Below, one piece after another: positions 59,938 to 64,000 of a stretch of DNA of 64,000 bases; the first letter of the stretch is position 1, and each line of letters begins with the position of its first letter. Under the pieces are notes generated by a model that saw only the letters and a program-made list of their open reading frames with translations, ran no database searches and had not been told where the DNA came from. This stretch comes from JBDWFY01 sp965275915 (GTDB taxonomy: Bacteria; Pseudomonadota; Alphaproteobacteria; Rhizobiales; Stappiaceae): NCBI GenBank assembly GCA_965275915.1, contig CBDHYI010000007.1:2046001-2110000 (forward strand), given 5' to 3'. The position numbers and the translations under genes were made by a program.

Positions 59938-60447
59938 ATGCTGTCAACCAATCGCCTGCGTTTTTCCTCCGGCCTTTTTTTGTTGCTCGGGCTTGCGACG
60001 ATTGCCACCGCTTGGGGATTTCAGCTCATTGGCGGTTATGTTCCGTGCAAATTGTGCCTTGAACAGCGTGTTCCCTATTACGTTGCGTTGCCTCTGGTTC
60101 TGCTGGCCGTGATCGCTGTGATTTCCGCCAGAGGAAGCAGAATTGCCCGCGCCCTTCTGTTCCTTGCGGCGGTGGCCATGATCTACGGTGCCGGGCTTGG
60201 GGTCTATCAGGCCGGCGCGGAGTGGGGGTTCTGGCCGGGACCGGCGGACTGTGGCGGGGGTGTGGCGGCCCCGACGGATGCGAAAAATCTGCTGGGTGCC
60301 CTGAAACAGACCCGGGTGGTCAGTTGTACCGAGGCGAGTTGGCGGATGATGGGGCTTTCCTTTGCCGGTTGGAATGCGGTCGCGTCCGCCGGTCTGGCGC
60401 TTATCGGCCTATGGGGGGCTCTCTCAGGATCACGGCGCACAGCGTAA
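59938..60447 (+). CDS. dsbB: disulfide bond formation protein DsbB
   Basis: A 169-residue four-helix membrane protein. The first Cys pair is in YVPCKLCLEQRVPYY (after helix 1), and the second pair is in the large periplasmic loop (PADCGGG and VVSCTEASW). It reoxidises DsbA and passes electrons to quinone. GGGAGAC precedes the start. Confidence 0.88.
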   Translation: MLSTNRLRFSSGLFLLLGLATIATAWGFQLIGGYVPCKLCLEQRVPYYVALPLVLLAVIAVISARGSRIARALLFLAAVAMIYGAGLGVYQAGAEWGFWPGPADCGGGVAAPTDAKNLLGALKQTRVVSCTEASWRMMGLSFAGWNAVASAGLALIGLWGALSGSRRTA

Positions 60448-60468
60448 CGGGCCGGTAAGGAAATCCAG

Positions 60469-60723
60469 ATGGTCAAACGTGAAGAACAGGACGCCGAAAA
60501 AGTCCGGCGCGCGAAAGAAGCGCTAAAGCGGGTTGAACTTGACAGTGAAACGGCCGGTACATCGTCCTTAGTCAGAATGGCTGAGAAATCGCGCGCTCAT
60601 TTTTCGGCGGACGATGCAAATCAGGACGATCGGGTGGAGGTCTGGGGTCGGCGCATAGGCAGGGGGCTTGGGCTGATTTTCCTGATCGGTCTGATTGTCT
60701 ATTTGGTCAGAACCTACTTTTAG
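60469..60723 (+). CDS. small tail-anchored membrane protein of unknown function
   Basis: An 84-residue protein with a charged N-terminal helix (EEQDAEKVRRAKEALKR) and one C-terminal membrane segment (RGLGLIFLIGLIVYLVRTYF). It begins 21 bases after dsbB, with AAGGAA upstream, and probably belongs to that operon. I recognise no family. Confidence 0.65.
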   Translation: MVKREEQDAEKVRRAKEALKRVELDSETAGTSSLVRMAEKSRAHFSADDANQDDRVEVWGRRIGRGLGLIFLIGLIVYLVRTYF

Positions 60724-60873
60724 AGCGTGTCGGTCGACCCTATATCCCAAGCGCGAGGCGATTCCGGAAGGCTGACCTGTCGCCACATCATTCTCACGAG
60801 CCGGTGGTTCGATCAGATCAAACGCCGACACGGCTTGCAATGATCGGACCCGGAAACGAACAGATCTGAAAAA

Positions 60874-61293
60874 ATGCCTTATATTGTCGATCCGAGATCC
60901 CATCCTTACGTTCCGGATTTGACCGATTTTGAGACGCTTGCCAATACGGCTTTTCTGGAGTTGCCCGAGCCGGTGAGGGCGATTTGCAGCGATGTTCTTT
61001 TTCAGGTGGCCGATTTCGCGCAGCCGGAGGTTCTGAGCCATCTGGGGCTGACGTCACCGTATCAGTTGCTCGGCCTGTTCGAAGGAACCGGCCTGGCGCA
61101 AACGGGCGGTGCGTCCTGGACGGGCAGACTGCCCAATCGCATCTGGCTCTACCGGCAGCCCATCCTGGCCTATGCGGCGACACGGGAGGACGGACTGGAA
61201 GAGATTGTCAAACATGTTCTCGTCCATGAGATAGGGCATCATTTCGGCCTGTCGGACGAGGATATGGAGGCGATTGATCAAGCCGAGGACTGA
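60874..61293 (+). CDS. minimal zinc metallopeptidase (Zincin_1/DUF1025 family)
   Basis: A 139-residue protein with the zinc site HEIGHHFGLSDEDM near residue 114, the exact signature of the small single-domain metalloproteases of the DUF1025 family. IWLYRQPIL near residue 90 forms the edge strand. No signal peptide, so it acts in the cytoplasm. The target is unknown. Confidence 0.85.
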   Translation: MPYIVDPRSHPYVPDLTDFETLANTAFLELPEPVRAICSDVLFQVADFAQPEVLSHLGLTSPYQLLGLFEGTGLAQTGGASWTGRLPNRIWLYRQPILAYAATREDGLEEIVKHVLVHEIGHHFGLSDEDMEAIDQAED

Positions 61294-61331
61294 TATCGGC
61301 GTGCTGCCCGGCATCTTACGGCATATGTCGG

Positions 61332-61862
61332 TCAGGCGGCCTTTGCGCGCTCAATGGATTCGAGAATCAGCTTCTTTGCATCGTCCGCATCTTTCCAGGC
61401 GACAATCCTGACCCACTTGTTGGTCTCCAGGTCCTTATAGTGGCTGAAAAAATGCTCGATCTGCTGGATCGTGATTTCCGGCATGTCCTGATAGGTCCTG
61501 ATCCGATCGTAACGTTTGGTCAGTTTCGGCCCGGGGACGGCAATGATTTTCTCGTCCTGACCGGATTCGTCTTCCATCAGCAGGACCCCGATCGGGCGGC
61601 AGCTCATGATGGCGCCCGGAACGATGGGCCGTTGGTTGGCGATCACGACATCGATCGGGTCGCCGTCGCCGCACAGGGTGTGCGGCACGAAACCGTAATT
61701 GCCCGGATAGCGCATCGGGGTGTAAAGAAAGCGGTCCACATACATCGCACCGGCGTCTTTATCCATTTCATACTTAATGGGTTCGCCCCCGACAGGCACC
61801 TCGATGATGACATTGATATCTTCCGGCGGGTTGCTTCCAATCGGCACCGCATCGATACGCAT
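61332..61862 (-). CDS. ppa: inorganic pyrophosphatase (family I)
   Basis: A 176-residue enzyme that hydrolyses pyrophosphate to phosphate. The active-site signature is present as DGDPIDVVI, preceded by YPGNYGFVPHTL; the C-terminal block ETNKWVRIVAWKDADDAKK is typical of alphaproteobacteria. ATG 61862 (MRIDAVPIGSNPPED) gives the usual family start. Confidence 0.95.
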   Translation of the reverse strand: MRIDAVPIGSNPPEDINVIIEVPVGGEPIKYEMDKDAGAMYVDRFLYTPMRYPGNYGFVPHTLCGDGDPIDVVIANQRPIVPGAIMSCRPIGVLLMEDESGQDEKIIAVPGPKLTKRYDRIRTYQDMPEITIQQIEHFFSHYKDLETNKWVRIVAWKDADDAKKLILESIERAKAA

Positions 61863-62022
61863 GATTTGGACTCCATAATGTACACTGCGCGCTTTAATGC
61901 CGCCCGCCCGCCCAAAGTGCAAGGGCGGTTTTGCTGCATTGCGAAAATAAATTGCGATAGATGCAGGAAGTCTGCCGGAAGGGGACGGTCAGTATCTTGA
62001 CCGGTGCCGGCCGGCCCACACC

Positions 62023-62538
62023 CTAATAGCGCGGACGCCATCCGAAGGTCAGAACGGAAACGGATTTCGTGCCAAACCGGTCCTTGGATTCGCCGACCTT
62101 CCTGCCGCCCATAGCCCTGTAAAACCGTATTGCGGGCTCATTATCCCTCAGCACCCGAATGATAACACCGGCAAAGCCGTTGCGGTGAAGTTCCGACAGC
62201 GTTGCCTGGAAGAACCTTCGGCCGAAACCGATCCCCTGATAGGCCGGCAGGATATAGAGTTCGTAAATCTCGCCGCGGTAAGAGGGATTCGCAAGGCGTG
62301 CGGGACCAAAGGTGGCGTAGCCCGCAAGTGTTCCTTGAACCTCCATAACAAGCACGCCTGCGTTTTTTCTCAGTGCGGCCTGCCACCAGCTGATATTGCG
62401 CCTGGAGACGGAACGAACAAGATCAAGGCCCGGCAGCAGACCGCGATAAGCGTGAAGCCACGCCTGCTCGTGGATGTCTGCCAGATCCCTGGAATCGGAG
62501 AGTTTTGCGCGGCGCACAACAACGGCATCAGTATCCAT
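62023..62538 (-). CDS. GNAT family N-acetyltransferase
   Basis: A 171-residue acetyltransferase. YELYILPAYQGIGFGRRFF near residue 99 is motif A, which binds acetyl-CoA (Q-x2-G-x-G). RVLRDNEPAIRFYRAMGGRKV is motif B. ATG 62538 gives the usual N-terminus DTDAVVVRRAKLSD. The substrate cannot be inferred. Confidence 0.88.
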   Translation of the reverse strand: MDTDAVVVRRAKLSDSRDLADIHEQAWLHAYRGLLPGLDLVRSVSRRNISWWQAALRKNAGVLVMEVQGTLAGYATFGPARLANPSYRGEIYELYILPAYQGIGFGRRFFQATLSELHRNGFAGVIIRVLRDNEPAIRFYRAMGGRKVGESKDRFGTKSVSVLTFGWRPRY

Positions 62539-62587
62539 ATGAGATAAATAGGAGGGTGCCGCGCCGATAAAAGAACACGAGCTGCAA

Positions 62588-62760
62588 AAAGAAAGGGCCG
62601 GCGCTATGGCCGGCCCTGAACTCATATTCCTGTTTGGAACCGCTGGGGACAGTCCGCACAAGAAAGAGGTCCGGTTTGGTTTTTAACCCCGAAGGGGCTG
62701 GGGGGCTGATGCGTTTCAGGGTTGCGACCAAACCGGACCATCTGAGGCAACGATTTCACT
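62588..62760 (-). ncRNA. candidate structured small RNA
   Basis: A region without a convincing gene holds a strong stem: 13 bp perfect (62668-62680 with 62727-62739), enclosing a CCCC-TTCG-GGGG hairpin that forms a stable UUCG tetraloop only if read from the minus strand. Downstream on that strand is a 9-bp GC-rich terminator with a T-rich tail (62590-62617). Together they suggest a transcript of roughly 150-170 nt. It does not match tmRNA, SRP RNA or RNase P by eye. A 67-residue frame overlaps but looks unlike a protein. The 5' end is uncertain. Confidence 0.5.
62590..62617 (-). terminator. terminator on the minus strand, end of the candidate small RNA
   Basis: A 9-bp perfect stem (AGGGCCGGC and GCCGGCCCT, 6-nt loop) is followed on the minus strand by TTCTTTTT. 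It lies 52 bases upstream of the GNAT start, so it separates whatever is transcribed from the right from the acetyltransferase gene. Confidence 0.85.
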
Positions 62761-62917
62761 TTGCAAGTGTAAAATGGCCCCCTAAGGGCTGATTTGTGGC
62801 GAAATTGAGGTTTTAGGTTATTATCTCTCTAATTTTAATTACAACTCTTTTTTCGCCGAACTTGCATCGGATGACCATCCGCGCGATCATGAAAGTTCAA
62901 TGACAAAAGGAGGCGCT

Positions 62918-63304
62918 ATGAGTGATAGCGAAGAAAGTCAGCCCAGCTCCTGGGCCGGACCCGGCGGCTCCGCAGCGGTCAGACGTTCGCCGGGTTTATC
63001 GAGCATATCCTTCAACCGCCGTGAACTGAGCGAAATACTCAATATTTACGGACGAAAGGTGTCTGAAGGCGAGTGGCGGGATTATGCCATCGATATTCTG
63101 AAGGACCGCGCTGTCTTTTCAATCTTTCGCCGGTCGAGCGAAATTCCCCTTTTCACAATAGAAAAAAACCCGAAGCTGGCGCGCCGTCAGGGAGCCTATT
63201 CGGTTGTCGCTCCCGGTGGGATGGTTCTTAAGCGCGGTCATGAGTTGAGAACGGTCCTGCGCGTTCTTGACAAAAAGCGGCACCTGCGGCTCGTTTCAGC
63301 TTAG
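62918..63304 (+). CDS. DUF2794 domain protein
   Basis: A 128-residue protein. ISFNRRELSEILNIYGRKV near residue 31, then DYAIDILKDRAVFSIFRR and the C-terminal LRTVLRVLDKKRHLRLV follow the DUF2794 pattern found almost only in alphaproteobacteria. ATG 62918 has a strong ribosome-binding site (AAAGGAGG, 4 bases upstream). Function unknown. Confidence 0.85.
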   Translation: MSDSEESQPSSWAGPGGSAAVRRSPGLSSISFNRRELSEILNIYGRKVSEGEWRDYAIDILKDRAVFSIFRRSSEIPLFTIEKNPKLARRQGAYSVVAPGGMVLKRGHELRTVLRVLDKKRHLRLVSA

Positions 63305-63489
63305 GTGAGGCGCCGACGCCCTGTTGGGCGTTGGCCGTGTTGCTCCAGACAGCGCGCCGAGCGGTCTATTCGCCGCCGGAAGTCCCATATGGTTCTGCTT
63401 GCTGTTTTCCAACATAAACAAGACACGCACTGTTATCGGACATTCGGTGCTTTGTGCGTCAACGCTCTCCCGATGCACGACAAGACTAC

Positions 63490-63520
63490 AAAAAAAGGCG
63501 CGAGATAGGTCTCGCGCCTT
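63490..63520 (-). terminator. terminator of the Bax-inhibitor-1 gene
   Basis: An 11-bp stem (AAGGCGCGAGA 63495-63505, TCTCGCGCCTT 63510-63520) is followed on the minus strand by a T-run (63489-63496). It lies 27 bases beyond the stop codon of the gene at 63547. Confidence 0.9.
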
Positions 63521-63546
63521 TGAAAAATTGTCGGATGCCGGTGTGG

Positions 63547-64000
63547 TTATTCGCGGTTTCCGAACAGCTGCAGCAGCATCAGGAACAGGTTGATGAAGTC
63601 CAGATACAAGCGCAGGGCACCCATGATGGCTTTGCGACCGGCCACATCCTGGCTGTCGCCGGCATAGTACATTTCTTTGATCTGCTGGGTGTCGTAGGCG
63701 GTCAACCCGGCAAATACGAGCACGCCGATCACGGAGATGGCAAACTGCAGCGCCGAAGAGCCGATGAAGATGTTCACCAGCGATGCAATGATGATGCCGA
63801 TCAGTCCCATGAACAGGAAGGAACCCCAGGCGGACAGGTCTTTCTTCGTTGTGTACCCAAACAGGCTCAGCGCACCGAAAGACGCTGCCGTGATGAAGAA
63901 CACTCTGGCTATGGAGCCGTGTGCAAACACCAGAAATATCCACGACAGGGATATGCCCATAACGGCCGCGAACAGCCAGAACGTGGTCTGGGCTGCGCTG
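63547..64000 (-). CDS. Bax inhibitor-1 (YccA/TMBIM) family membrane protein, N-terminus cut by window end
   Basis: About 151 C-terminal residues are present; the frame stays open to the right edge. SIARVFFITAASFGALSLFGY and the terminal RLYLDFINLFLMLLQLFG are family hallmarks, with about five membrane helices visible. The acidic residue in LYLDFINLFL is one of the conserved aspartates linked to pH-dependent calcium leak. A full protein would be about 240-260 residues. Confidence 0.92.
   Translation of the reverse strand, partial: SAAQTTFWLFAAVMGISLSWIFLVFAHGSIARVFFITAASFGALSLFGYTTKKDLSAWGSFLFMGLIGIIIASLVNIFIGSSALQFAISVIGVLVFAGLTAYDTQQIKEMYYAGDSQDVAGRKAIMGALRLYLDFINLFLMLLQLFGNRE

Noticed and set aside
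62528..62731. 67-residue open frame in the candidate small-RNA region
   Set aside because: No ribosome-binding site; it runs through a terminator hairpin and into the GNAT start region, and the RNA structure explains the sequence better.
1..64000. CRISPR arrays and insertion sequences
   Set aside because: No regularly spaced direct repeats and no transposase-like protein were seen on either strand.

Overview
The window looks like a chromosome segment of an alphaproteobacterium, most likely of the Hyphomicrobiales (Rhizobiales). The signs are an RpoH-type sigma factor, a CarD regulator, a 7Fe ferredoxin FdxA, a DUF2794 protein, a large Suv3-like helicase, a pyruvate carboxylase starting at TTG, a urea (urt) transporter, a complete C-P lyase cluster and moderately high GC with strong codon bias. 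No species can be named from sequence alone.

Layout: 1-5464 is the right end of a prophage or related integrated element. It holds the end of a tail-fibre-like protein, an endolysin, a holin-like protein and a spanin-like pair, then accessory genes (DUF6602 nuclease-like protein, a tiny His/Cys-rich secreted protein, a Staphylococcus-nuclease-like protein), and it stops exactly at the 5' half of a tRNA-Arg(CCT). 5622-19748 is core chromosome: a degenerate SNase/OB protein, an M48 lipoprotein protease, sigma-32, CarD, FdxA, an S4 protein, a helicase, pyruvate carboxylase, a glutamine amidotransferase and TerB. 20356-25538 is an iron-acquisition cluster (imelysin, di-haem oxidoreductase, second imelysin, DUF1513). 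25522-35871 is a urea module: a two-component system whose kinase is fused to an NCS1 permease, divergent from urtABCDE. 36145-39321 is AsmA. 39329-47551 is the C-P lyase cluster (phnGHIJKL, a 2H phosphoesterase, phnM, phnN) divergent from phnF, with a visible PhnF-type palindrome and a Pho box between them.

47680-51044 holds a small secreted protein, a CYTH-CHAD protein, a HEPN-motif protein and an unknown protein. 52065-58989 is the most unusual part: two acidic, internally repetitive proteins without RTX repeats, directly followed by a type I secretion ABC transporter and an HlyD-type adaptor. They look like dedicated cargo plus exporter. 59059-64000 returns to housekeeping: tRNA-Leu(CAA), a YqaA/DedA membrane protein, DsbB, a small metalloprotease, inorganic pyrophosphatase, a GNAT acetyltransferase, a candidate structured small RNA, DUF2794 and the C-terminal part of a Bax-inhibitor-1 family protein cut by the window end.

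Start codons were chosen by Shine-Dalgarno position, overlap with the upstream gene and family length. Family assignments come from recognised motifs, not database searches.
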